Below the pieces are notes generated by a model. It made no database searches, was not told the DNA's origin, and saw only the letters and a list, made by a program, of their open reading frames with translations. Below, one piece after another: positions 47,736-58,694 of a stretch of DNA of 64,000 nt (position 1 is its first letter; every line of letters starts with the position of its first letter). Both the position numbers and the translations under genes were made by a program. Where the stretch lies: contig CAIIXF020000002.1 in the NCBI GenBank assembly GCA_903813345.2, positions 25,556,455-25,620,454 on the forward strand, written 5' to 3'. Origin of the DNA: Owenia fusiformis (Eukaryota > Annelida > Polychaeta > Sabellida > Oweniidae).

Positions 47736-48974
47736 TACATGATAAAATATATGATAAAATATGAGAATTTAAATATATTAGTATAACTATTGATCATTAT
47801 AATGTTTTTAACCTCTTGGACAACTTGCAATCCTCAGTCCACTTCAAGACGTTTTTTACGTTCAATCACTTCAAGTTATTGTTTTGTTGTGTGGCACTGA
47901 AATTGTACTTAGCCACCTTCAAAATTTTATATCCGTGAACACAGTGGAACTATGTTCATAACTTCCAACAAAGTACTCAACATTCTGACATTTTTTTAAT
48001 AATACAAGAAATAATTGTAAACATGTGTAAGTTTACCTTATTTTAACTTTTTTTGCATTCTGAAGTGACCACTCTATATTCAGTTGTAGGTTTTTTACTC
48101 AAAAAATCATTCCACTTTTTGTTCTCTATTTGCTTGTTGTAAATATTACCAAAAATTCACCAATGTAAATGCCACTTAAATGTTAATTTCCTTTAAAAAT
48201 GAATTTTTTGAATTTTTTTTACTACTTCAAGATGCTTACTTTGAGGGCATTAAGTATAATTAAAATTACATTGGTCAAATTCATAAAGCATACTTATTAT
48301 CGATATCATTAGCCACATATTTTCAATAATTAAAATAAAAAAATAACTCGAAGGTATTTTCACCGCTAAAATCTTGAGTTAAAATAGGTAAGAAAATAAA
48401 ATAATAATATCCCACATTTTATGACACTATTATTAGTGAATAATTGTCAATCGCATTCAAATACTGTAAGATATTTGTTTTCAATTAATTCAAAGCATAT
48501 TGTCATAATTGTATTCTAATTATGATTTATCGATCAACAAAGACATTTGAAGAAGTATATACAGTATATACGATTATACGTACAGGATTGACCAAAATGA
48601 TTGACAGATTGTAATTGCCAAAAAATAATTAACGAATTTATTTAAGGTTTTTTACCTTACTTTAAGTTTCTCTAAGCTTCTTAAAAGAGTCAGTTTCATT
48701 GTGTAATAAGACCATAAAATGAGACAACTTATTTAAATCAAAGGTGTGGAAAAGTCATGACATTTCTGACATTTTTTAATGATTGATATGGATACTTTGG
48801 ACATTCTGAGAGCAATTCCAGGTGTTTGACTTATTATTCAAGTTCACCGGCTACTGTAATATATCACCTGTAAAATAATGTGGTTAATACATGTCTGCAA
48901 GTGCCTGAATTTTTTCTCTAATCATGACTTTTGCATGTAATTTCTCCCTAAAATTTGAATGAACTGCCCAACTT

Positions 48975-49290
48975 TTTTGGATTTCTATACAATTTAGAGT
49001 GTTGACTACATGTTTATTTACTTTATTCCTTGCTGATTCCACTCTTTTCCACTCTATTCTACATTTTAAAACATAATTTTTTTGCATTTCTATACAATTT
49101 AGAGTGTTAACTACATGTTAATTTACTTTATTCCTTGCTGATTCCACTCTTTTCCACTCTATTCTACATTTTAAAACATAATTTTCTTGCATTTCTGTAC
49201 AATTTAGAATGTTAACTACATGACTGTTTACTTTATTCCTTGCTGATTCCACCAAATTCTAATCTATTTTCAATTTCAAAACATGAACCA
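48975..49290 (-). repeat. Three 105-bp tandem units of the AGCAAGGAATAAAGTAAAC family
   Basis: ATTTCTATAC (ATTTCTGTAC in the third) starts at 48981, 49086 and 49191. Each unit contains TTTACTTTATTCCTTGCTGA, the reverse of the dispersed family at 43145. Confidence 0.9.
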
Positions 49291-52200
49291 AACCCCCATC
49301 TTTTTTCATTCATTTAACCACAATGGGCAACAAACTTTAATTTTCAGTTTTACATTTGATAGATTTCTACTTAACTCATTGTGGATTTGACAAGGATGTA
49401 AAAATCATATTTAGATCATGCAAAATAAATTTTCGTCAATAAAGACATTATCATGCATTATAATTAATCGTCTCGTCTTATAACAAGCACATGAACTAAA
49501 AAAATGAAATGTGTTAACTGAATACACACATTTACAAAATGTAAGCCAATTTCTAATGAAGGCTAATTTATAAATGTTTAAATATTAACTGTTTTCTAAT
49601 TGTTTGTCCCGATTTCTGATGTATATCGATATCATTCACGTTTTCCAACATTTATTTCTCATTATATCAAGCAGATCAGACTTAAACCAACGTGAGTTTT
49701 CAGTTCAGTTTTACTGAATATTTGGGCGTTTCCATAGTGATGGTCATATAAGATATATACCAACACCCAATCCCCCTATTCTCTCCAACATAAATTACAT
49801 CTGAACATCTAACAATTTCAAATTATTTCAATTGCATATTGATATAAAAATGAAGACATGCAGAAAAGTTCATTAACATTCAAGTGAAATGGGGGAGTGA
49901 GGACAGACTTATATATATATATGTTCACTGCACACACGTTTTAGTGTGATGAAATGAAAGTAAAATGTAGAAAATGATTTCCAGTAGGCCAGGTTATTAA
50001 ACCCTTTCTGAACGATAGGGAGCCCTGTTATGTAATACATTTTAGGGCGATAGGCTCCTTTTGGCACCATTATTTTTATTAATATACATCAATGAAATGA
50101 CAATATCTCCAGTTCTATTCAGTATTTTTAAACCAAATTTTGACAAGTTGTTCTAATGTGATAATCCTTACTAAAAATTGTATTTCAGTGATAAAATTCA
50201 AGGTATAGGTCATGGGGTGGAGGTAATTTGCAGTTTCCCTAAAAATCACTCTTACTTATCTGTTACCACGCCAACATTTTCCTCTTATATTTACGTCAGG
50301 AATGGGTTAACCCAATTCAATGACTACGTGATTTAAAGCATGAAAAATAAATCTGCCAATCCTATCAGCAATTTTAATTGAACTTAAAAATCCATAAAAA
50401 TAAAATAAGACTAAAATATTTAAACATTGTATATGACATTGAAATATTCAAGGTAACGTTTTACAGAGGATAAATTGATATATAATTACCGCCAAGTATT
50501 TTTCTCATTGTTCGTGAAATGTTTGTTCGGTTTAAATAAGATTTTCATTGCCTGGTTTTTTTAATTTACTGCCATAATTACATGGTATTCTCCTTGAAAA
50601 GTTATTAAATTGAAATTGAGTTTATCTCCCAAGTTGCGAATCAACATACTGTGTTGATATCACCCTCCCTCACTCCCCCCCCTCTATCCTCATGTACTTT
50701 TAAATGAGATTGAAAATGTTTTATGATTTAATCATATTAAAAATTGACATTTCTTTAAGATAACACTTAAACATATACATTTATCTAAAACTTTGAAATA
50801 TTAGCCGAAAAGGGAAGCATGGTTGCTTATGTTGAAGTTTTCATGTTTATAACACAGAGTTGCATACCTGTACCATTCTCTTAAGAGCCCATGCTCTCCT
50901 TTATGACTTTTCACTAACACAAGTTGGGGAAATCATAAGTCGGGGAGGGATCAAAAACAACATATTGTGGACACTTTAAAACAATCTAATTCACTTTTCC
51001 AATTGAAATGATTAATACGCCAAGACCACAATTATAAAATATAGATGTCCACTCTTATATCTATCATACAACAGTAAGATAAAAGAAGCTTGGAATCTCA
51101 ATGTCAGGTTTTTTTCTTTCATCCATCATCTTTTATGAACACCTCATAAAAGGTTGCTGACCACTGCCAGCGAAACAATGCAATATTAGTCCAACGCACA
51201 GCTACAGAAAACATCTCCAATAAAATGGAAGCTCAATTCATTCATATGGTCAAAATACATATATGGACATACTTTTATGTACCTGCGTGCTAAACTGATT
51301 CTATCAATCATATTTTTAATTTTGTAATTGAATTAATCTGTGAACCAAGCAGACTGAACAGATTATTTATAAAAAAATAATTTAAAGAAATTGAATTATT
51401 GTTTACTTATTACCCTGGGACAGTAAATTAAAAAGAATGTCCTTATATGAAATGACACTTTATTTGACCTAATTATCTTTATTTTGACCTAATTCACATG
51501 GTTTCCTAAAAACAAGCTCATTTTCCACTTTAAAAATTCTCCTTAAAACTCCAAATAAAGACTTATTCATTAATCCAATTTTCATGCTATCTACTGTTTT
51601 TTTCATTTTTTAGAAGTCAATGTGAACAAATGACGTTTTATGATCAGGTATGATCGAAGTCTTATATAAACTGATCATTCCCAATTAAACTTAATTTAGA
51701 TCCGATATAGAGTAGGAACCAGGAACTTGAAAAGGTAGGGTATAATATTACATTTAAAATATTGAAAATATAAACTTAGATAAAAAATAGATTGTTATTA
51801 CAATTTATATCATTATCATTTTATTTTTTTTATTTTTTTTTTATTTTTTTTCATGCATTTAATGTGTAAATACAACTCGCATTACAGACATGTCTCTCCA
51901 GGCAAACTCATATGATTCAGTAACCAAAATGAAAACTTATAATTGCTCATAATCTTCAGTTATACAAATATATGTAATATTTTCTTTGATTTCATTTGTT
52001 AGCTGCACTATGATGACAAGTATTCTATCTTATATATGCATGAACATTCCAAAGAAGTTATATTTCACAAACTAACAATATAAATGATAATAATTATTTT
52101 ATGTTTAAAGTACAATTGGATACTTTATCATGTTCATTCTAGTAAGAAATCTAATTTTTACCCAATATACAACTAATTATCAATGATTTTGCTGAAAATT

Positions 52201-52549
52201 GGAATTAACCACAAATTAAATCAATCAAAATTATGGCTCAATATTATCAGTAGCAGATTACTGTAAATTACTTGGAGGAAAAATGATTCATGAATATTAG
52301 AGGAGGGGAAAATATCCCAGAATTCATAAATAAACCATGTAAAGATTTACAGAAGATTTTCAGCAGAATCAGTTAGAATTAGTTGTATGTTGGGTGAAAA
52401 TAAGACAATATTTTTATGCAATGTTCATCTAATATTAAACATGCTGAAAATTGGTTAACAGTTAGGTGTAAGATAAACTAATTTTCAGCAATAATTTATG
52501 TTTAATTTCCAGCACTAAGACATTATTTCTATATTTACCAGGACGCACA

Positions 52550-53008
52550 ATGAGATACTTTACCATAGTCTTACTGGTTGTTGTGGTGACCTGTGTGTTA
52601 CTTGAAACTGAAGCTCGTAAGAGAAAAAAAGACCACGACCCATCGGTAACCAAAGCAGAAAAAACACCAGAGGAAATAGCAGCTCGAAAGCTCAAAAGAC
52701 AAAAGCAAAAATCTGCAAAGGTAAAGAAAACACCCGAGGAGATTGCCGCCCGTAAACTCAAGAAACAAAAGCAAAAATCTAAAAAAGTGAAGAAAACGTC
52801 AGAGGAAATCGCTGCACGCAAACTCAAAAACAAACTAAAGAAGAAAGAATTAAAACCAAAGAAAACCTTGGAAGAGATCGAAGCCTGCCAGTATAAGTGC
52901 GATGATGAGATTGGGGAACTGTGCACATACTTCCACCCGAAACATGAATCCCAAAAGGCCTGCATTGATGAACATGCTGTGTGTTGGTACGCATGCGAAG
53001 AGAACTGA
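52550..53008 (+). CDS. Secreted lysine-rich repeat protein with six-cysteine C-terminal module
   Basis: 152 codons. The ATG follows a splice acceptor (TTTACCAG at 52534-52541) by 8 nt, so a 5' UTR exon lies upstream; the coding part is one exon, with AATAAA at 53072. Residues 1-22 form a clear signal peptide with probable cleavage at ETEA/RK. Residues 23-105 are strongly basic and hold three 22-23-residue repeats of the form T-x-EEIAARKLK followed by Lys/Gln-rich spacer (starts at 39, 61, 83). A fourth, diverged start (T106-LEEIEAC) runs into the cysteine module: C113, C117, C125, C138, C145, C149, spacing C-x3-C-x7-C-x12-C-x6-C-x3-C. I do not recognise the family. Extracellular roles such as mineral or mucus matrix, host defence or a secreted peptide precursor are possible and untested. 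Repeat regularity, signal peptide, acceptor and poly(A) signal together make a real gene likely. Confidence 0.85.
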   Translation: MRYFTIVLLVVVVTCVLLETEARKRKKDHDPSVTKAEKTPEEIAARKLKRQKQKSAKVKKTPEEIAARKLKKQKQKSKKVKKTSEEIAARKLKNKLKKKELKPKKTLEEIEACQYKCDDEIGELCTYFHPKHESQKACIDEHAVCWYACEEN

Positions 53009-53071
53009 GCTAGAATGGTGAAGGGGACAACCCTTGAAGTTTAGTCAGATGTCAACACTACTTAATAGATT

Positions 53072-53077
53072 AATAAA
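53072..53077 (+). terminator. Poly(A) signal AATAAA of the secreted protein gene
   Basis: AATAAA 64 nt after the stop codon, followed by a TG-rich stretch; the satellite array starts about 65 nt later. Confidence 0.7.
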
Positions 53078-53142
53078 TACCTTCTCTGATGGACTGATAA
53101 TTATAGTCTATAGTTTACATATCTCTGATGATTTATGGTAAT

Positions 53143-55084
53143 AATGACCATAACCATGATTGCTATACCTCAAGACCATGATTGCCATATCTCAAGACCA
53201 TGATTACCAATACTTAATACCATGATTACCATTACTCAATACCATGATTACCATACCTCAATGCCATGATTACCATATCTCAAGACCATGATTACCATAT
53301 CTCAAGACCATGATTACCATACCTCAATGCCATGATTACCATTACTCAATGCCATGATTACCATAACTCAATACCATGATTACCATTACTCAATACCATG
53401 ATTGCCGTACCTCAAGACATATGATAACCATACCTCAATGCCACGATTACCATTACTCAATACCATGATTACCATACCTCAATGCCATGACTACCATTTC
53501 TCAAGACAATGATTACCATATCTCAAGATCATGATTACCATACCTCAATGCCATGATTACCATTACTCAATGCCATGATTACCATAACTCAATACCATGA
53601 TTACCATTACTCAATACCATGATTGCCGTACCTCAAGACATATGATAACCATACCTCAAGACCATGATTACCATATCCCAAGACTATGATAACCATACCT
53701 CAAGACCATGATTACCATATCCCAAGACTATGATAACCATACCTCAAGACCATGATTGCCATATCCCAAGACTATGATAACTATACCTCAAGACCATGGT
53801 TACCATATCCCAAGACTATGATATCCATACCCCAAGACCATGATTACCATATCCCAAGACTATGATAACCATACCTCAAGATCATGATTATCATATCCCA
53901 AGACTATAATAACCATACCTCAAGAACATGATTACCATATCCCAAGACTATGATAACCATACCTCAAGACCATGATTACCATATCCCAAGACTATGATAA
54001 CCATACCTCAAGACCATGATTGCCATATCCCAAGACTATGATAACTATACCTCAAGACCATGGTTACCATATCCCAAGACTATGATAACCATACCCCAAG
54101 ACCATGATTACCATATCCCAAGACTATGATAACCATACCTCAAGATCATGATTATCATATCCCAAGACTATGATAACCATACCTCAAGAACATGATTACC
54201 ATATCCCAAGACTATGATAACCATACCTCAAGACCATGATTACCATATCCCAAGACTATGATAACCATACCTCAAGACCATGATTGCCATATCCCAAGAC
54301 TATGATAACTATACCTCAAGACCATGGTTACCATATCCCAAGACTATGATAACCATACCCCAAGACCATGATTACCATATCCCAAGACTATGATAACCAT
54401 ACCTCAAGATCATGATTATCATATCCCAAGACTATGATAACCATACCTCAAGAACATGATTACCATATCCCAAGACTATGATAACCATACCTCAAGACCA
54501 TGATTACCATATCCCAAGACTATGATTACCATACCTCAAGACCATGATTACCATATCCCAAGACTATGATAACCATACCTCAAGACCATGATTGCCATAT
54601 CCCAAGACAATGATAACCATACCTCAAGACCATGGTTATCATATCCCAAGACTATGATAACCATACCTCAAGACCATGATTACCATATCCCAAGACTATG
54701 ATAACCATACCTCAAGACCATGATTACCATATCCAAAGACTATGATAACCATACCTCAAGACCATGATTACCATATCCCAAGACTATGATTACCATACCT
54801 CAAGACCATGATTACCATATCCCAAGACTATGATAACCATACCTCAAGACCATGATTGCCATATCCCAAGACAATGATAACCATACCTCAAGACCATGGT
54901 TATCATATCCCAAGACTATGATAACCATACCTCAAGACCATGATTACCATATCCCAAGACTATGATAACCATACCTCAAGACCATGATTACCATATCCAA
55001 AGACTATGATAACCATACCTCAAGACCATGATTACCATATCCCGAGACTATGATAACCATACCTCAAGACCATGATTATCATGC
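53143..55084. repeat. 22/44-bp satellite array with 264-bp higher-order repeat
   Basis: About 88 head-to-tail 22-bp monomers. In the first 0.5 kb the monomer is a diverged CCATGATTACCATTACTCAATA type. From about 53640 two monomer types alternate (ACCATACCTCAAGACCATGATT and ACCATATCCCAAGACTATGATA), giving a 44-bp dimer. Marker variants recur every 264 bp (six dimers): CATGGTTACC at 53795, 54059 and 54323, and CATGGTTATC at 54631 and 54895. No coding potential. Confidence 0.95.
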
Positions 55085-55607
55085 ATCAGTATGTTTTCCT
55101 TATATTCTGGCCTTGTATCTCCTCCATAAAAGGTTACCCCAAAAGACAAAATCAAATGGTTCTCCCTCATATCTCCAAGGTAAAACACAAGGAGGCCTAG
55201 TAACCAAAACTCCTTCCCGATCTTTATTTCACTGGAATAGACCAATTTGGTACTACTATTACCAAAATGTTCATCTCCTGATTAAATATTTGGTCTGGAG
55301 ATGAACATTACAGAAATATTATTACCGAATTGTTCTAAGCCAGTCAAAAGAAGATCATGAAAGAATGCTGGGAAGCAATCCTCTTCGGTAAACCACATGA
55401 GTAAAATCCAGGAGTTCTTATTGCTATCATGAGTCCATCATTTTACAGATTTAAAAGCTCAGAAAAACACATTAATATCAAACATGTTGATGATGTTAAA
55501 ATGAATAATGGCAACGGTACAGTATCATTAAGTCCTGGTCAAGCCAGGTTAAAAAGAGGATATACCAAAAATTAAAATAATCTGAATGGTCTGGTGTTTA
55601 AAACTTA

Positions 55608-55720
55608 TATACCAATGGAAAGAGAGGACTCAGCAAGGAATGAGGTTAATGACTGTGTAGATTATGCTCTAAATTGTATATTAATGCAAGAAAGTCAGGT
55701 TGTTCATTCATTTTAGAGAG
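55608..55720 (+). repeat. AGCAAGGAATAAAGTAAAC dispersed repeat, copy
   Basis: GACTCAGCAAGGAATGAGGT, then CTAAATTGTATATTAATGCA and TTGTTCATTCATTTT. Confidence 0.7.
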
Positions 55721-55872
55721 AAATTATATGAAATAAGCATGACATGAGACATTTTTTGCATGGATTGTTCGTTATAAGATAAAGTTATATTTGATAAGAC
55801 GATTAATGGTTCGGTTATTTTCTTTTAGCCCTTATATTACAAACAGAAATACAAATTATGATGTATAACTAA

Positions 55873-55993
55873 AACAAGGCATTTACATGCAAAATATCAC
55901 CACCTGCCATTTGTTACAAATGTTAAATGCTAACCACCAAACACCAACTGCCAAGCACCATCCACAAAAAGTAAGAGGCTATAAGAATATGTC
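55873..55993 (+). repeat. GTCACCACC dispersed repeat, copy
   Basis: AAGGCATTTACATGCAAAAT, then CACCACCTGCCATTTGTTAC and CCATCCACAAAAAGTAAGAG. Confidence 0.75.
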
Positions 55994-56618
55994 AACACAT
56001 ACTGTGACATAAAAAAAATCAAAAGGTTATTCAAAAGAAACACATATAATATACTCTTATACCTGTTGAAATTGTTAAAAATGATAAACTTTGCCCTTGT
56101 AGAAATCTGGGTAAGGGACAAACCTCTAAGATGCTAGGAAAAACAGACATTTGTACCCTTAATTGACTCAAGATAAAACTGAAACTTGGTTCATGTAGAT
56201 AAAAACACTTATCCAACTGATCCAATACTTTTACTCTGAAATTAAACTCCCAAATGAAAATACATTATTTTGGTAAAATACTAGGTCTCCAAAAACTGAC
56301 ATTTTGGCCCACCCTGTATATTTCAAATACACCAATGATGCAATGACACACCCATTCAAAACAATAATATTTACTTAAATACCCATTAGGCTCCTCACCG
56401 TTGTAGTAAACACAACCATATGATACAACATTTTTTACTCCCATAATATCCTCCCTAGGATTCAGGCCAATATGTCACACTGGTCAAAACCTCACTGACC
56501 CGAGATAACCATTCAGAAATAAACCACACTCTGTTAGTCCATGTGTGCAACAGAGTTGGTCGGTTTAGGCGAGAATGTGATGCTAAAGATACATGTAGCC
56601 ACATCTAGGATATTCCAT

Positions 56619-56884
56619 TTTATCCTATGCCAAGTAGAGTTTAAGGGTGATAAGTTGGTAAGATATATCCTGTATCCTGATTTTGAGGTTTCCATATCCT
56701 GAACCTCCATATCTCCCGCTCCAGGGCATATCTTCCCCCTAAGAAAAAAAAATTGAAAAAAGTGAAAAAATTTGAAAAAAATAAAAAATTGAAAAAGAAA
56801 AAAAAATTGAAAAAATTGAAAAAAATTAGAAAAATGTGAAAAAATTGAAAGAAAATTAGAAAACTCTACTTGGTATAGGATAAA
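56619..56884. repeat. 24-bp inverted arms around an A-rich core
   Basis: TTTATCCTATGCCAAGTAGA at 56619 and TCTACTTGGTATAGGATAAA at 56865 are complementary (one mismatch over 24). The core from 56740 is a GAAAAAATT-type low-complexity run. Confidence 0.7.
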
Positions 56885-57772
56885 GCAGTTATGTACGGTC
56901 GGATTGGATATTGGGTTCATCCCTCCCTTCGGTCCCTACGGTCCCTACGGTCCCTCAGGTAGATATGCATATCTCCCTCTGGATAAACCCCATATCCAAA
57001 ACCTCCCAGTACATAACCCTTATGTCTCCTGCCTGAAGGAACAACTTGATGACTCCTCCCTTCCACAATTATGCCCCCCCCCCAAAGCCCAGTGCCTCCC
57101 TTTCATTCATTTTATCCTTTATTTCTAATCAAGTCTACAAATTGTTAGTACGCAATGAATGCACGCAAAAATGAAGAAAATCGAGGGAGATATTATGAGT
57201 ATATTTATCAGGGTACTTTTGTACAAAACTCTCTGATTTAAATGATGATAATTTATCAAAATATTTCCATTTTGACCATAAGAAAATCCAATTGATTTTT
57301 TGATCATCAGAGACATCTTTAAATAAGATGATCATTATTTTGATCATAAGACTACTTCAAGAACAGAAAGTTAGTAGAAAATTATATGAAGTTCTTTCAT
57401 TTGGTAAATGTATTGGTGTCATCCCCCCTTCAATCTTATAATGCATAAATTGAGATAATATTCCAAATACGATTTTGTACGAGTCTGACAGTCTTCTATG
57501 ATTTTCCAACAAAATTCTGAAAAATAATACACTCATCCTATCGATCTTCAATTTTCCATTAAATGGACATTAACTGGCCAAAAGTCTAATAGTTGAATAA
57601 CATAGACTGCGACTGCAATAAAACATATCATGTTTTGCAATAGTCTAGCTATACACGCAATTATCATAAAATGTTTCAGACGTAAGCACAAACCTGCGTC
57701 ATCTGCCTTGATTGATGTTAACTGTATTTATTAGTGTACCTTTGCTGGGTTAATGTGACATTTTAACTGTAT

Positions 57773-58582
57773 TGTTACAGTATTATATTCTATTATATTC
57801 ACATTAAGTTTAGTTTATCAATATGCATATACTGTAACTGATCTTCATTAGAGATCTTAGGTCAAGTCAAGGTCACAATGACATTATATCTTGTAAACAT
57901 AACTGAACTGAATGACTCATTAACTCTTGGCCTTCCAGAAAGTACTGGAACTGTAATCATTTAATCAAGATTGAATCATGTGACTTAAGATGTCCAATCA
58001 GTGTTATTTTCTAGAAATCGTAACTTCTTGAAACATCTGGACTATGCCTTTGCACTATATAATGAGAGAGCTGATTTGGGCTGTCAGCAGAATTTCAAAG
58101 TTGATCAAAGGACATCTTCTTAGCGGAATATTACAGACACATACTGTGGGAACATTTATAACACTACAAACACACAACCTGAGGACTTTATATGAACATA
58201 TATTGCAACACACACTATATACGGATTATAATATACATTCAAGGATTATCATAAACATTTGAGGATTATCATCAAACATTTGTAGATTATCATCAAACAT
58301 TATTGGATACGAACATTCTAGGATTACGACGAACAATATTGGATTATTACAAACATTGGAGAACTATTAACGATTATTGAAACATTTCGTGATCTGGAAC
58401 ATTCTCAAGGATCGTCAACGACATTTATCGACATCAAGAATAAGCCGTATCATTGATTGGACATCACATAAGTATTAAATCTCCTTTATATTATTGTTAT
58501 ATTATTTAGTTTTCAAAATATAAATATATTGTTATCATATTTTAATTGCTGTTTTTACCTTCTGTTATTTTCGAACGTAACA
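57773..58582 (+). repeat. 5' LTR
   Basis: Begins TGTTACAG and ends CGTAACA, with the six-base inverted ends TGTTAC/GTAACA. The start is repeated at 63941. It contains a TATATAA box and a possible ATTAAA signal (58474-58479). The end is set by the terminal inverted repeat and the adjacent primer-binding site. Confidence 0.9.
58056..58062 (+). promoter_or_regulatory. Putative LTR TATA box
   Basis: TATATAA about 280 bp into the LTR; transcription would start about 25-30 nt later, placing the U3/R border near 58085-58090. Confidence 0.5.
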
Positions 58583-58587
58583 GAAAT

Positions 58588-58605
58588 TGGGGGCTCGTCC
58601 GGGAT
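58588..58605 (+). other. Primer-binding site, tRNA-Pro type
   Basis: TGGGGGCTCGTCCGGGAT, the 18-mer complementary to the 3' end of tRNA-Pro, five bases after the LTR end. The same primer is classic for gammaretroviruses (known). Confidence 0.9.
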
Positions 58606-58694
58606 ACAACTACAACAAGCTAAAATACAAATATTTCAAAATTCGAAATCCAAAACTTGTACATTTAAATTGTGAAGACAGCAATTAATTGAAA

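Larger units (their letters stand above)
45174..52533. other. Gene-poor region
   Basis: 26-bp minisatellite, a mariner-like MITE (47518) and 105-bp repeats (48975). 49.3-52.5 kb is AT-rich with T-rich runs near 51820-51852; it probably holds the first, non-coding exon of the secreted-protein gene, which I cannot place. Confidence 0.45.
55085..57772. other. Region between satellite and retrotransposon
   Basis: Dispersed repeats (55608, 55873), the A-rich inverted repeat (56619-56884), a lone mariner-type end CCACCCTGTA near 56312, and a CGGTCCCTACGGTCCCTACG short repeat near 56933. No gene supported. Confidence 0.5.

Noticed and set aside
52462-52965. 167-residue minus-strand frame rich in Phe and Ser
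   Set aside because: Antisense of the lysine-rich secreted protein; Lys codons read as Phe/Leu in reverse.
56305-56322. Mariner-type end TTTTGGCCCACCCTGTA
   Set aside because: No partner terminus found upstream; too short to call an element.
56534-56920. 128-residue minus-strand Phe-rich frame
   Set aside because: Reading through the A-rich core of an inverted repeat.
56904-57128. 74-residue frame with GPYGPYGPSGRY start
   Set aside because: A short local repeat (CGGTCCCTA) and no splice sites or family resemblance.
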